A DNA stretch of 64,000 nt from Hondaea fermentalgiana (lineage: Eukaryota > Sar > Bigyra > Thraustochytrida > Thraustochytriidae), in assembly GCA_014084085.1 (NCBI GenBank), contig NPFB01000056.1:256355-320354 (forward strand). Direction: 5' to 3'. The notes beneath the pieces are model-generated. The model ran no database searches. It had not been told where the DNA came from and was given only the letters and a program-made list of their open reading frames with translations. Shown here piece by piece: positions 15,001 to 21,860 of the stretch. Numbering within the stretch: position 1 is the first letter of the stretch; each line of letters opens with the position of its first letter. The translations under genes were made by a program, and so were the position numbers.

Positions 15001-18000
15001 TTCTGAACTACCTCGTCATCAGAGCTCAAGAACGGATCATCTGGACCATCTTTGAGCGTGAAAGGTGGAGGGGCCAGCGGTGCTTTGGGTCGTCTCGATT
15101 GTGCGTCGCCACCTGTGTCATCGTCGCTGTCTGCAAAGGGGTCATCTTCTGCCATTCCAGCATCAGAGAGCGATAAGCTCTGTCCTGTGGGGTGACTCAC
15201 ATGAACGAAGCTTGCCGAGCTCCGCGAGCCGGAGCCGTCGACGGAGGTACCCGATGAAGAAGTATGCGATGCCAAAGAATCTGCATGGGTCCATGATCCT
15301 GAAGTGTGAGTTTCCGATGAAGCGGATCTTGTTTCCGAGTCGTCGCCTTCGTCGCTCTCATTGTCAGCATCGTATTGCGCCATCTCAGCGGCAAGGTGAT
15401 CGCTCGTTTGAGCCTGTTCTAGCTCGTGTTCTTCGTCAGATCGCAGCTTACCAGCATGGCGTTCTTCCTTCTGGAATATATTAATCTTTTCGGCCAGAAC
15501 TGAAAGCGCGCCTTCACACCGAACGACCCAGTCACCAGAACCTTGCGTCTCGCGTCGAGCACGCGAAAATGCGCGCTGAAGTACTGATTGCAACTCTTGG
15601 AGTGCGGAAGCGGGCGAATAAGGATGGACTTGGCCGATGAGGTCGCTGGTCTCCGTATCTGGGGACAGATGACACACGACCGGAGACGGCGCAGCTAGAT
15701 TCTTCGCAATACTGCACCAGGTTTCGAACATCGTCGTCTTGAATGACGTCGGACCTACCAGGAGAATGGGCTCCTTGTTATTGGCTGCAACGAGCACCTG
15801 CGCGAGACACTGCACAAACGAAGACGGAAGCGACTCTGTGTCAAGCTCTCCGGACTCCATAACGTGTGGAGCGATAAGACTTGCTCGTCGAAGATTCGCA
15901 TTATGTACAGTAACGTGAAGACCATCAAGCGACACTCGAATGTCGCTTCCATCTTGTTGAAGTCGCACGGGATGGTGCAGCTCGCTGATGCGAAGAACTT
16001 GGGCAACCTTGCTTTTCTGTGTTGCTGTCGCAGCACGCGATGCAATGAGCGAGTAGCCAACTCGACGCCAATCTTCTGAAGATGGGCGCTCCAACTGGTG
16101 AAAGCGGCGCCGCCACTTTACGAGTTCGCGGAATGAAAGCCGCAGTGTGCGGTCTGGACGCAGCTCGCCATAGACGCGAGACATTAAACGGCTCACGTCT
16201 TGTGGCACTGGTGGAAGTTCGCGACCATCCAAGCGTTCGCAGCGCTTTTGAAGGATGACAGAGAGTTCGTCGTCCACGTCGGGTTGGACGTTAGACGCCG
16301 TGCTGTATTCCTTGGCGATGAACACCACAAAGCGAGAACGCAGTGTTGGCGGGAGTTGATTGCGGCCCGCAAACTCTCTTCCTGCTGGGTTCTGCGTCGC
16401 AAAGAAACGAAATTCAGGGTGCACGGCAACCATACGGTCAGAGTCTGCGACCCTGACCATCGACGCGCCCTCGAGAAGAGGAGCGAGCATGCTGAGAATG
16501 CTGGGGTCGGCGAGATTCAATTCGTCTGCCAAGAACCAGTCGCCTTTCTGCAAAGCGCGTGTGAGAGGGCCATCGTTGAAAACGAGACCGCCCCCACTGG
16601 GAAGAAAGCTCCCAAAGTAATCGTAAATTGTGGTTGCAGCTGTATTGTTGACACGCAGGAGACGCTTATTGCTCTGGCGAGCAAGAACACCAACCAGTGC
16701 GGTTTTGCCAACTGCAGCCGGGCCTTCCAAAAGAACCGGATGACCGCAAAGCTGCGCAAGCTGCACGCCACATGCAAATTGAAGGCGCGCTCCAGTCAAC
16801 ACGATCTTGTTCTGGTCATCTTTGGGGATGTGCTCTTGCGAGATACTTGCCAGCGCTTCATCAACAGGCTTCCCGTGGACGATGTTATGTGCGGTATCGA
16901 TGCTTGTCTTTAGATCAAGACTACCGGGGAAGATCCGACGCAGACGGTAGGCGCTGTCGAGGATTCGAGTAATCGTGCGGAGCTGAACTTCCTTTGCCTG
17001 ACCCTCCGTCTTCTCCAAAGAAATGAGGGTTTCTGCAACCTCAGAAAGTTGTTGTTCAGCGTCTTCTGTAGAGCCAAGACTTAGGATGACCCGCGCAACC
17101 TCTTTGACTTCCTCGCAAAGTGCTTCGCCTCCTTCCGCTTCAATGGATGGCAGGAAGATAGCTGAGAAACGATTGCTGAGAGCTGGGCTGAGTTCTGTGC
17201 ATCTGCCTGACGCCTGCCCGAGCATGGTCGCCACCACACGAAATGAACCAGGAACCCAAAGAGGCTCGACCTCTCCCTTTTCTGTGAGACGCCAATCAAC
17301 GGGATCCTCCAAGAGCGGATTCAATCGCTCGAGCACGCACGGATCGGCGTCGCTGATATTATCCAAAAGAACCCAAGATCCGTCCTTGAGAGACTGAGTC
17401 ACAAGGCCGTCGCGCCAAGCAATAGAGCTTCTTGGCCCACCATCATTCCCGCCGGTTGAAACGCTGATTGGCTGTTGGCTACCAATGAGCAACGATGCTT
17501 CTGTCTCTCCGGTTAAGTATGCCTGGATACACTCAAATCCCCGCAGGTCCGCCAAAACTCGCAACGCCACGCTCTTGCCCGTGCCGCAGGGACCAACAAT
17601 GAGGAGCGGTAGCTGGGAGTGGAGAGCCGCATGTGATGCAGCAAGCAGACGCTCGAGACGAGGCGTGAATGCGATTGGAGATCTCGGAACCGGGCCTGCG
17701 CGGACCTCCTTGAGAATATTTTGAACGTCCACGGCACTTGAGATGCGTTCGTCAAGAGCATCGAGAATGGACTTTGCAACGCGGTCTTGGAGATCTTCAG
17801 CTCGCACAATAGATGCTGCAACCTCGATGCAGATCTCTGCAAGCCTAAGATCGGGATCTTCGAGACCCGAATTCTTCAGAGCCAACGCAATGTAGTTCTT
17901 GACCCAGATTTGCCAGACATGCGAAAGTCCAAGATGAACACCATATGTCTTGACTACATCAGGGTCGCCAAGCAAGGATGAGACAGCGGCTTGCGCGCGG

Positions 18001-21000
18001 GCAAGAAGTTGAACCGTTGATTCAAGGAGCTGGAGTTCGCGTGCAACTTCTTTGCCCCCGGCGCGGTCATAAAAGGCATAAATTTCATCCTCCGATGGCT
18101 CATTCTTGAAGCGAGTTTCTTTGAGAGTATCCGTGGACGCCTCAAAGTCGCGCCAGCCTTCGTAATTCCGTCGCCATGAAGCGGGAAAGATGGTCCACAC
18201 TCGGTCAAGGGAGTCCAGCCGACGAAAACGCCGCGCATACACTCGCCAAGTATCTTGCGCAAGCTGTGCAGCGATGTGAGACACATGTGTGTTCGCGTCG
18301 ATGGAAATGCAGCCTCGCGTGAATCGAACAACAGCAAGAACCTCGCGGATGGAGAAAGACGCATACGCTTGCTGCTCGGGGAACCTTGAATCAGCATTGG
18401 CTGTGAGTGCGCAGACCTTATCGTGAAACTCGAGCAGGGTCTCTGCGTGAACTTTAAGACCAGCGCGCAGATCGGACGGAAGACCCACGCAAAGCTTATG
18501 ATGAGCAATTTCAACGAGCTCATCGGTTGGAAGAGGTTTAAAGATGAGAGGAATAAACCTCGAAAGCGTCGAAGAAGACATAGGTTCGCGTTTGTTCTTG
18601 AAGAAGCCAGCATTAGGGTTTTGCGTGGCGAAAAGTCGAAAGTCGGGGTGCATTTGAATTTGGCGAAGATGCGATTCCGAGTTTGTCGGATCCTTGAGTT
18701 TGAGGACTCCAGAGTCGAGAGCCTCTTGGATAGACTGAATCACTTGTTCCTCGGCGAGGTTGATTTCATCGAGAAGCAACCAGTCCCCGCGCGAAAATGC
18801 AAGCGTGAACGGCTGTTCAGTCGCCTCAGGACCCTTTTGCCCAAGTTTAATAGACAAAAGAAGATCGTCAGGGGTGATTGTACGGCTCATGTTAAAGCGA
18901 AGCAGGGACTTTCCCGCTTGAGTGGCGGCCGCGAGCACCGTCGCACTCTTGCCGGCGCCAGTTGCTCCCTCGAGGAGAATCGGCGAGGGGCTCTTGACCA
19001 GTTCAAGAATTTGCCCGATATTGGCCTGTGTCGTCTTCGTCTGAACGAGGTCATTTTCGTGTCGATCCTCAGTAGAAGCCTCACTAGAATCGCAGAGTTG
19101 AGGCGGGCCTGCTTTATTTTGAGGGTCGAGGCGGTTGCTGACTTCCACTAACTCTTCATGTGAAAGCCGATCCATTGTAGCGTCGAAGGGGCGACGCTGA
19201 AGTGACTCGGCGGCGCCGGTACTCGAGCCGGTTTCAGACTCCGGCACTAAAAAGCTTGCATGCAGTTCCTTCTCGACCGCACTGGGTTCCGTTGGCTGCA
19301 AAGGAGCCGACTGGCTCAGCGACTTGGCCGTGCGAAAGGTCGTGTCGAAAAGTTCGCAGCTTTTCTGGTCGAGCCCACTTGCGATCTTGAGAAGCTTCGC
19401 GAAGCTGGGCTGGCACTCATCAGTTGAATCCTTGATGGCTTCCAGCAGGAAGTGGGTGAGAAGAGGTAGTTCCGCGTGCAGCTGCTCTCCTGTGGGCAAC
19501 CTTGAGTGCACCATACGAATCATATAATCGACGAGTTTGGCGAGGACCTTACCAGAATCGTCTGCCAACTCTTGGAACTTGCATGCTCCTGTCGCTTCGA
19601 TAAGAATCCTCGCCACGGAAGTCATCTGATCTGCCCTGAAAAATCCTATGATGGAAGTAAGGTCGTCGTCTTCCCATGAGCTGCGAAGAAAGTACGACAG
19701 GTTGCTCTTGGACTCAACGAGTCTGTGGACAGCATCCCGATCTCCGAGCTTCACAGCAAAGTAGAAGAGCTCTCGAGCCAACATTTTGCGGGAGTCGTCG
19801 AGCCTACAGGCGTAACGAGGTTCGCTGCAGGTCGAGGCTGCGGTATCTTCCTCATCCTCATCATCGTCGTTTACATCATCGTTCTCACCATCATAATCGC
19901 TGTCTTCGAGAGTACTCTGCGCATCGTCCGCTCCATGGACACGCAGCTGACCAGACGAAGATCCCTCGACGAGCCATAGAGGGGCGACCTCGACAATGCT
20001 GGTGGCGAACTCATTGCTGTTGTTCTCGGTAAATGTCGAATCCCGACTCGCAAGCTTGAGAAGTTGCGCGGACCCGAGAAGGAGGTCCGGTACGACGCTA
20101 GGATGGACGCAGGCCTTTTCAAGCGAGAGAGAGTTCTTGATGCTTTGCAAGATTAAGTCGCTTTGACGCTGAAGGTTTTCCATGGCCGGGGGAAACCGAT
20201 CAGCCAGGGCCGCGACTGAAGCCAAAAGTGCGGGCATCTGATGAGGAAACTCTTGTCCAGAGAGAGACGAAAGTACAGCTGTGGCTGACTCGACGCAGAC
20301 TGTTGAACGCTGAAAGTAGACGTCTCGGATACAATTCGCAAGATCCGGCCAAAGAGAATTCTGTTGCGCGCCTTCCAGAGCCGTCGCGCGAGTAATGAGT
20401 TGACCACATGGAAAATCGCCACGGAGTAATTGCATGAGAAGTTCTTCGCGAGGCGTTTCATTTGCAACATGGATCATGGCCAGCGCAAGGCGAAGACCTG
20501 AGGTCGACGCAAGTCGGTCAGCAGTAGCTCGAGAGATGCGGAGCACTGCCTCGTCCGACCCATCATGCAGAATCTTGGTAATGACTGGGTATGCAGCATC
20601 GAGAATGATATGGTCTTGCGAACGTCCATTTCCGAGTGATTCGATGGCAGAAGTGGCCATGCGAGCCGCGGTGTCCAGGATAGTCTGCGTGGAGTCACGT
20701 TCGATCTGGTCGGTGACGAAGGCGAAGATTACAGGCGAGCCCGTCAAATCATAGACTTCATCGAGGATAGACAGTGCATCGGCCGAGAGTTCAAAAGCGC
20801 GCTGAGCTTCATCGTCGGCAACGAGACTTTGCAGAATCTGCAGGCACGGAGAAATGGAAGCACCGTCTGGAGCAGAAGCGATGCTGTCTCTGCGCTCTCG
20901 TCTTTCAGGAATGGTATGCGCGTCGCGAAGCGTGCGTTTCAGCAGCAAGCACGTCTTGGTGAGCACATCCTGGCGAGCAATAAAACCTCCACCCTCAACG

Positions 21001-21860
21001 CGAGCGCTGCATGTAGCATCGGACCAGCCCAGATGTTCGAGCTGACGAACCCTTTCATCGGAGGAGAGTATCGAAGGGTTGGAGCGTATGGCGTCGAGGC
21101 TATTGAGCAGGACTCCCTCAAGGTCTTCGTTCCTTGGTTGCATCGCAGTGACGAGAGGACGGCATAGCACATGCTTCCAAAATGAGTTGAGAGCAGGTTC
21201 GAAGTTACCAAGGGTAACTTGTTTTCCGTGGCGTGAGATGACGTGATGGTCCTCGTACATAAGGAAAGCAGTAGCCTCTAGGAGCATCACTCGGCACCCG
21301 TCCATCGCATGCGCCGGAAAAAGACGATCGATGGCAATCTTATGTCTTTGCACACCCCAAATACGTTCCATCCTCCCGCCACTTTGAAACAATTCCAGCG
21401 ATGCACAGAGAGAAGAGAATGCGAAAACGAGAAAGGTATCCTTCACGAGAATGTGAAAGATCTCTTTGAACGCCAGAGTGTCGCTGTAATCTTCTTCGCG
21501 CTTGCCGACGTCAACTGCGCGCAGACTGCTAGGAATCTGGGGGCTACCGAGTCCCATTTGACGTAAAAGCTTGCCGAGGATGTAGCCAGCAGCAATGTGC
21601 ATTCCGGGATCCTTGATACGCCAGACAAGAGTGCCGAGGCATGCATTTTCCGGCCTGATCAGCTCCTTAACGATTTTGGCTCTTTCTTTCTGATTCAAGT
21701 CTTCAGGGATGCGGTCAGCCAGCTTGAGCAGCTTGCGGGCATATCGGGTCGTGTCGGGATTTTCTCGCTGACCGCTCGCTTCGCTGACCGTGTTCTTGAT
21801 TGTCTCAATCAGATCCGTCACAAGGGGCCGCACAACCACGGCTGTCGCAGCGCTCGCCAT
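1..21860 (-). CDS. Giant midasin/dynein-related hexa-AAA+ ATPase with Ig-like repeats, C-terminus beyond window
   Basis: The frame opens at an ATG (21858-21860, A at -3 and G at +4) and stays open for 7,286 codons to the window edge. Residues 1 to about 940 look helical. Six AAA+ modules follow, with Walker A lysines at K971 (GATGAGKS), K1429 (GPCGTGKS), K1719 (GPAAVGKT), K2041 (GPTSFKTT, degenerate), K2759 (GPPGIGKT) and K3092 (GPSGSGKT). Walker B reads DE in modules 1, 3 and 5, but DN in 2 and 6 and FEDFD in 4. Module 4 carries a roughly 350-residue acidic, Ser-rich insert. A long linker follows, then beta-rich Ig/ASH-like repeats at about 5850-6450 (VNFG, VDFG and similar starts). The AAA modules resemble midasin, the dynein-like ATPase of 60S ribosome maturation. 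The extra N-terminus and Ig-like region are not typical of midasin, so it may be a paralogous giant family. A C-terminal VWA/MIDAS domain, if present, lies outside the window. Confidence 0.85.
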   Translation of the reverse strand, partial: MASAATAVVVRPLVTDLIETIKNTVSEASGQRENPDTTRYARKLLKLADRIPEDLNQKERAKIVKELIRPENACLGTLVWRIKDPGMHIAAGYILGKLLRQMGLGSPQIPSSLRAVDVGKREEDYSDTLAFKEIFHILVKDTFLVFAFSSLCASLELFQSGGRMERIWGVQRHKIAIDRLFPAHAMDGCRVMLLEATAFLMYEDHHVISRHGKQVTLGNFEPALNSFWKHVLCRPLVTAMQPRNEDLEGVLLNSLDAIRSNPSILSSDERVRQLEHLGWSDATCSARVEGGGFIARQDVLTKTCLLLKRTLRDAHTIPERRERRDSIASAPDGASISPCLQILQSLVADDEAQRAFELSADALSILDEVYDLTGSPVIFAFVTDQIERDSTQTILDTAARMATSAIESLGNGRSQDHIILDAAYPVITKILHDGSDEAVLRISRATADRLASTSGLRLALAMIHVANETPREELLMQLLRGDFPCGQLITRATALEGAQQNSLWPDLANCIRDVYFQRSTVCVESATAVLSSLSGQEFPHQMPALLASVAALADRFPPAMENLQRQSDLILQSIKNSLSLEKACVHPSVVPDLLLGSAQLLKLASRDSTFTENNSNEFATSIVEVAPLWLVEGSSSGQLRVHGADDAQSTLEDSDYDGENDDVNDDDEDEEDTAASTCSEPRYACRLDDSRKMLARELFYFAVKLGDRDAVHRLVESKSNLSYFLRSSWEDDDLTSIIGFFRADQMTSVARILIEATGACKFQELADDSGKVLAKLVDYMIRMVHSRLPTGEQLHAELPLLTHFLLEAIKDSTDECQPSFAKLLKIASGLDQKSCELFDTTFRTAKSLSQSAPLQPTEPSAVEKELHASFLVPESETGSSTGAAESLQRRPFDATMDRLSHEELVEVSNRLDPQNKAGPPQLCDSSEASTEDRHENDLVQTKTTQANIGQILELVKSPSPILLEGATGAGKSATVLAAATQAGKSLLRFNMSRTITPDDLLLSIKLGQKGPEATEQPFTLAFSRGDWLLLDEINLAEEQVIQSIQEALDSGVLKLKDPTNSESHLRQIQMHPDFRLFATQNPNAGFFKNKREPMSSSTLSRFIPLIFKPLPTDELVEIAHHKLCVGLPSDLRAGLKVHAETLLEFHDKVCALTANADSRFPEQQAYASFSIREVLAVVRFTRGCISIDANTHVSHIAAQLAQDTWRVYARRFRRLDSLDRVWTIFPASWRRNYEGWRDFEASTDTLKETRFKNEPSEDEIYAFYDRAGGKEVARELQLLESTVQLLARAQAAVSSLLGDPDVVKTYGVHLGLSHVWQIWVKNYIALALKNSGLEDPDLRLAEICIEVAASIVRAEDLQDRVAKSILDALDERISSAVDVQNILKEVRAGPVPRSPIAFTPRLERLLAASHAALHSQLPLLIVGPCGTGKSVALRVLADLRGFECIQAYLTGETEASLLIGSQQPISVSTGGNDGGPRSSIAWRDGLVTQSLKDGSWVLLDNISDADPCVLERLNPLLEDPVDWRLTEKGEVEPLWVPGSFRVVATMLGQASGRCTELSPALSNRFSAIFLPSIEAEGGEALCEEVKEVARVILSLGSTEDAEQQLSEVAETLISLEKTEGQAKEVQLRTITRILDSAYRLRRIFPGSLDLKTSIDTAHNIVHGKPVDEALASISQEHIPKDDQNKIVLTGARLQFACGVQLAQLCGHPVLLEGPAAVGKTALVGVLARQSNKRLLRVNNTAATTIYDYFGSFLPSGGGLVFNDGPLTRALQKGDWFLADELNLADPSILSMLAPLLEGASMVRVADSDRMVAVHPEFRFFATQNPAGREFAGRNQLPPTLRSRFVVFIAKEYSTASNVQPDVDDELSVILQKRCERLDGRELPPVPQDVSRLMSRVYGELRPDRTLRLSFRELVKWRRRFHQLERPSSEDWRRVGYSLIASRAATATQKSKVAQVLRISELHHPVRLQQDGSDIRVSLDGLHVTVHNANLRRASLIAPHVMESGELDTESLPSSFVQCLAQVLVAANNKEPILLVGPTSFKTTMFETWCSIAKNLAAPSPVVCHLSPDTETSDLIGQVHPYSPASALQELQSVLQRAFSRARRETQGSGDWVVRCEGALSVLAEKINIFQKEERHAGKLRSDEEHELEQAQTSDHLAAEMAQYDADNESDEGDDSETRSASSETHTSGSWTHADSLASHTSSSGTSVDGSGSRSSASFVHVSHPTGQSLSLSDAGMAEDDPFADSDDDTGGDAQSRRPKAPLAPPPFTLKDGPDDPFLSSDDEVVQKAPLAPPPSTLKDGPDDPFLSSDDEVDQAPDESKGVEDPFASDDSSDDKGDAKRNAKSSSFLRENVSASQPQRYESVSDDESDNVSDADNKNADENVFDLEILHRMQLMNRSARGNTLAFQACVSEVITTIDLMRECLPDDDKELEHAERLHAQVQQVVESASGDPIFAFREGPVTSALSAGVPILFEDFDLPDQAVPERLNSVFEPEPAFTLVEDVARAASGQDIAISSDFQVFATVHYAEGQQLRNISPATRSRFTEIHVPALLPQVREGQEITMDATRDITHILAHALGGGAPANVALAKHLINVLLEWKQTPAGKRSTISDLLRVCRFVAAQSEHGLEGADDRSRLAVLGMRFLLLDGAAHVGLNALSDVKNVIARVNPAEDLDALFAEPSEEILRSPFQEIEHKDGRLIRCEYGGLVARMNDSVSQRSSMERFGLHVTKTAVQNVARIFAAISAQSPLLLEGPPGIGKTASVEAVARLLGFEVKRINFSANTTPEQLFGSIIPRSTEDGKRVFEWQDGPLIEALKSKKWLLLDELNLAPPETLEAIAPVFSGRGTFKVPGSNEDIAIHNLQVFATMNPVGVGGGRAKLPRSIENLFSVVRLGEYNRDELFDIFQSAFKKLIEEEVLMFHHLEALFEIHWDLQDLASQKKIGKGHGGCGFNLRDLMKLRDLLAGNAANITDHFASENVPLQTDIRSVILKRLASIVYVDGLQSAEEQVLANQVLDKHLPVEDLLQARVTRELDRSVTGSLRIGAVYLNQGLHESDAPGLVPTDSTLMHLEALGMVVQSNRSVLLEGPSGSGKTSLVKELARLMKRRLVVLSLTDSTETSDLIGQWVPAQLATHAELAVRPFFESLMSRWRLFLAHVFPIIVKNKNKTHIPSQEVLEALPADIQGAFDIERAFNAKSGGSGRLELVEQLLEAVLRLQSVLKSSASVLSSLAASEERHHLRMRTSRAQRWCELESKRAVYDEIKIRHTIEDEESSAPVGSSASDLAFQFVESELVRAMREGDFVLLDNVNSAPPEVLERLNSLFEADPSLALLESGSSDVFTADGRDQTTPIHSEFRIFCTANAERINSFKLSSAFLNRVIRLWLPAIDADCNSGGTLHTIVCSMLPRIECAGQLAEILRRFHGHCRSLENNGTLELAGGACLSLNMLLRVLTTGRFHLRRTKSRASPLSAYVWALWHIYLESMQSACRPLALRGLVEILKDSNVAEASMATDLVRSGVAEDPLRTWKRQKRSFIQTMSFVETKLGEALVRLVESVPAGKERENVTKDIVEMLLQKEIRPDLAHMARHEIEEFGLLAAFGVDLEQNTRTLQEIHRSVKVAFDKAHNALWKFVNDTSLTNAADRLCILERAHAVFGNYASVVQGLHVPDSELYNLVRALMEYLCRATSVHRKTEPTFWLSFVREGFLSDFESVSHGLEEGGQSAKRFALEGQRDVELQRSATRICSLLGAIIEAAQDPPSEAFQLMRSITFLDVIWNRFLPRAGDRSLELSRYFNAPWNVDVSDNGDMAFIQMERLGMLSALQAFETDLARHCATRAQTIKTMYDELRKTESLRKQAEEEVAQMTSAINDEADETSTNSQSTLSDARHREAEAKRDEAEVKKKLYACIDETYEGAKDLLGQHLLDSLVNHYRSSESAADWSSVAETWSALDNETRRQIRTRRSVADSWKLKRMLSNLSKESIESPLANFVASLMFFEPPEEFVSAGKECWILDRAKVCIQNRLLSSSVSLPLCNTSDACVVLIVDPLDPSGPSAFAIVFWEGHTICLLPERSGDYAYEEERENICRSAINSRGLATPHIHRLPQGNSETEGISNILDTLLRAKALLSTDGKLEQPILTDLMDTETASFVQELPARAEVRATDEASALTRRVRRSIFRVEDFMLKLEKEMDSKKYLEAVENYVLEAIPAEDCIDVAKEVLTFAKGLSANAATEILARIKNLSGSSLTKRMLTGELILQTLQNTADDPTARAKQAAAQLYQDLQNFAGECFMALLRNEISNSLSTQSRKIGQGTAHTFKSIVEVVLDYFKKDSSGIWTAQLPVTGNFQKTVVKPARKLLDALGMKDTSWVFQGALKRLEAAPPHKSTPSASSPFVDKPQELSVQGKNHKARQNLTSRLHELMYTQLSDSWGNARLEEMLRELEPKNNIDDTRLVEIERNISHLEHQIEIAREASRKDRAFMRELPPRLRDGATEKCMKKAGADLQKAYAQRQSRIDEKTSISGVTRSSSNTELLDVEFEKLAADCRGWARVFYLAQIGRKGSGDGRKDALKALSDILQPPGGYALPGTEDSVGYLREAIDTSEEGVSDDQNTHPLQRLCDNALRKVVQSHHELVELSTMRLNVVHLNFFRLASSYDAYHFQEQGIFEEFDGVRRATAYSAGIKQILRQALPGSVHPSIPGALPLCLLELCSVVPKGKKDAVTGLLLEAYMTADACMFEPEKHSMAIDALENLEEDTKRMLEGEALVECRGVIRKALRLTQRAIQDSGRGQVSRLEDLPKFQLDTYSLLCEYTGKHSSEPSEHAKKQKQSWDNCTRIFDSVSPPIASDIDCARKSMDFAKASLRGLEKMCQSDGAMADVVRAGQEVLNASNKLLGAQEKVRSESLKEIIRDASAFVNQLAYALLQGAAMTKASQSEQAGLTTDFESRLRRSGDAYFLKLDWATQVVKTSALLSNQIDAVLVWSINRSVACTAFKVPSSSFQLSRSLQKGLDTYKQTSLSLAYVAKHFKHYIFDSSRSTWSPETFPEHTSFLVAFEATVKEAKKWTGDFENKPSETVKLAHRLSARTSEILEMCCATSDSLQVQSLRRAVFLFAREALLYTCAWLEDFFQRALVKQPQVKNVPVQAINHDGAVNLLASAAHDCFAAIHVSLLDDIDDELPFGISDVVKDFADVCENTLGVLQAPTSEGISATVKKNLNRVLEHSVARCSSRMRAAIKKMKSINDLHGHYPGGPRIESEIEKLNAALSQEKEWEVDLAMNNFEKKLAGRLKAIEVAQKKREHALGEFERKYQTWEATGRDLDSVEVELLTSLAYHCVLKNILLSEHELGTLLKLDGNISRRNKIDWFFQKATSKLWVIGENVTFRGEFNEWKLKKGSRNRWSITFPKFSSGKLPSKLTLKIYEKTEKGGPKGDSSSSQAGEISGVLNVAGAKGSSEPKLPRSETFDLHGNASPIEISIDVSNFEDYWHEVKYSGKKQDGAKPDDPDSFTLNFSRSDLTLKKRPANRGFGAKIYDGLTSLFITPSNPATKRLEELDGARFDWQESKPTHGNCGVSPPGISKAAATQALEKKRDADIERIRRTPKSVKRAQRALAELAAWREGVCDQRNQLKMAVDNLVSQAPSGESDINFESAQEVLRLLADKWTPVVLHTCGRDFASLLQSLEQSAAESYKEDLSWSWFLSKPRIKRQQHIVQSFADNEISRVEATFAAHKRLMHQISSLVAYTLRVYVFTKQGLQKEEVKQARQCLSIVRNLFIPRHRNSSKDGQDHQYLTTWQLRKACQSVTMALDMQDQRLKLLSAASDIETKTDKVSVQLSAAERFGVFEGANSLSDASLCRINIKHTGTELGFSSSTSRVNFGPVIQADTSAVVHLMLENTTSSDVRILFSLEESASPESSHGGPALDMPFHFEPEKKIIVRKHQQAVVRCVLDCGACLGEYSFGARLKIRKADADDEAVVSSEEHLVHFAATIEEQVIKFSTPVVDFGDLAATIKPLWEYKTLKLCNLSRTPVFLKVAVQPSDTSAKMELSCGSRDSSSTYGDEVQFWIDGQSSGDQSSTELHVRVSTLRGRTLEGSLVVCAGPDMVSHVPVQGRLLLPCFAIATMGETHGEMQNFPSKPICLPSHLCMDPKSAPGATWNLSGKLWFQDVWGANTLQIQNNGEERVKLLLASTFSDASKHAKSLPISPGESKPAPTTYAPDAAFAVVSVETVNINSRSVKHAVEVPLGRAVATSEVTFPHIAPGQTSEAFLEIRNYSALSLGLDVVLDFASKTTKKPDYAFVVVTEHLQLAANTTGYIRLLLVSHGTQSQASIPQGKLLVKALGQKDIEITLKGKIGPCEVEALQPVEDLRVSLNDIRPSTLHHHSVDVENIGKGKTMVFDGVSVSKLSGKKNLSVRTKTQIHVASLTKRKFQAEVMVPFWSEGCLDRPFFLRVNGRSGVKVHLAVPKLGFFNLKSGSRRDVTSASVKAVVAGQEVAASFGVFNESGTSILTYKDRDVTILQKNCEVNSPSLRMRQSDKAETESSVAFGPFQARGGIKKGAAWELKLKLDTAVAESQSENESEKDEKKSKLPEQLCLVLARFTAESEAYFGPDGDVCTGVSHGLLMDVRVDERKTSAMIKGFSAGDLGRPRSELIDRIRMGGFVPELVAETIFRVCVRDASASFTDVLELMRESLEGPSVDGAVLFITKHIKENMGDFSAWALFVAKSCLQDGQNEARVNVARLLSIDQLFAKGKGTMANPLPHLWERFMDCVLIKEDTTPRGLVESIFGNLDSGCYTGRPLFASWLKLAETSEDRPVESTDILRAALTVKRASKSRGDSVNPSCSQTLVEFCLSKSGVESKRVQKRLIEAALQNLQSDWIRQTASNLCRRNVTPKDLLGLLHDALPRADNLGFLGMILETIHANFHYAVCQLVFTEEERSQARLFKQGLGPVGSGVLLARFVLHGELFVSDREAERNEKNTKKALFSEKDYEPFKKDEVLLKVYEGLKTLMKQIREGTLHGLLVQSAGRPPVPPAPSTSTPPASPAVARDAEFLADEEAALTAHNILKKLAELADCPEDAVEKALLFDGKSFDLDSLSGEDFVMDRLRMLQQRRKRERRERWQESVTKARSVVFSAQCTPGSSAANPHEFTNAVRLLHEGKRDSNFAFAEFCLQQAGEASEQQQKRLEAVKSVLAPKQALKVLESFIEVVKLSKVDKSIKSSVKNRAALIRAGLEEATSVRSIVELQNFLKKYESLLPSCSEVLSTFKELLSALRPESTPESSARDDLHLARSAVQF
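14924..15086 (-). repeat. 84-bp in-frame tandem duplication inside the giant AAA+ gene
   Basis: Two nearly identical 84-bp units lie head to tail (14924-15007 and 15008 to about 15086). They encode two copies of a 28-residue block containing APLAPPP, LKDGPDDPF and LSSDDEV, at about residues 2258-2312. The duplication sits in the acidic Ser-rich insert of AAA module 4, and 84 is a multiple of three, so the frame is kept. The copies differ at only a few bases, which suggests a recent duplication or ongoing homogenisation. Confidence 0.9.

Noticed and set aside
16900..18100. Idea that the giant gene is really dynein heavy chain
   Set aside because: Walker A/B spacing and the LDExN pattern fit the midasin/AAA_5 class; the dynein linker, stalk and microtubule-binding domain are not seen.
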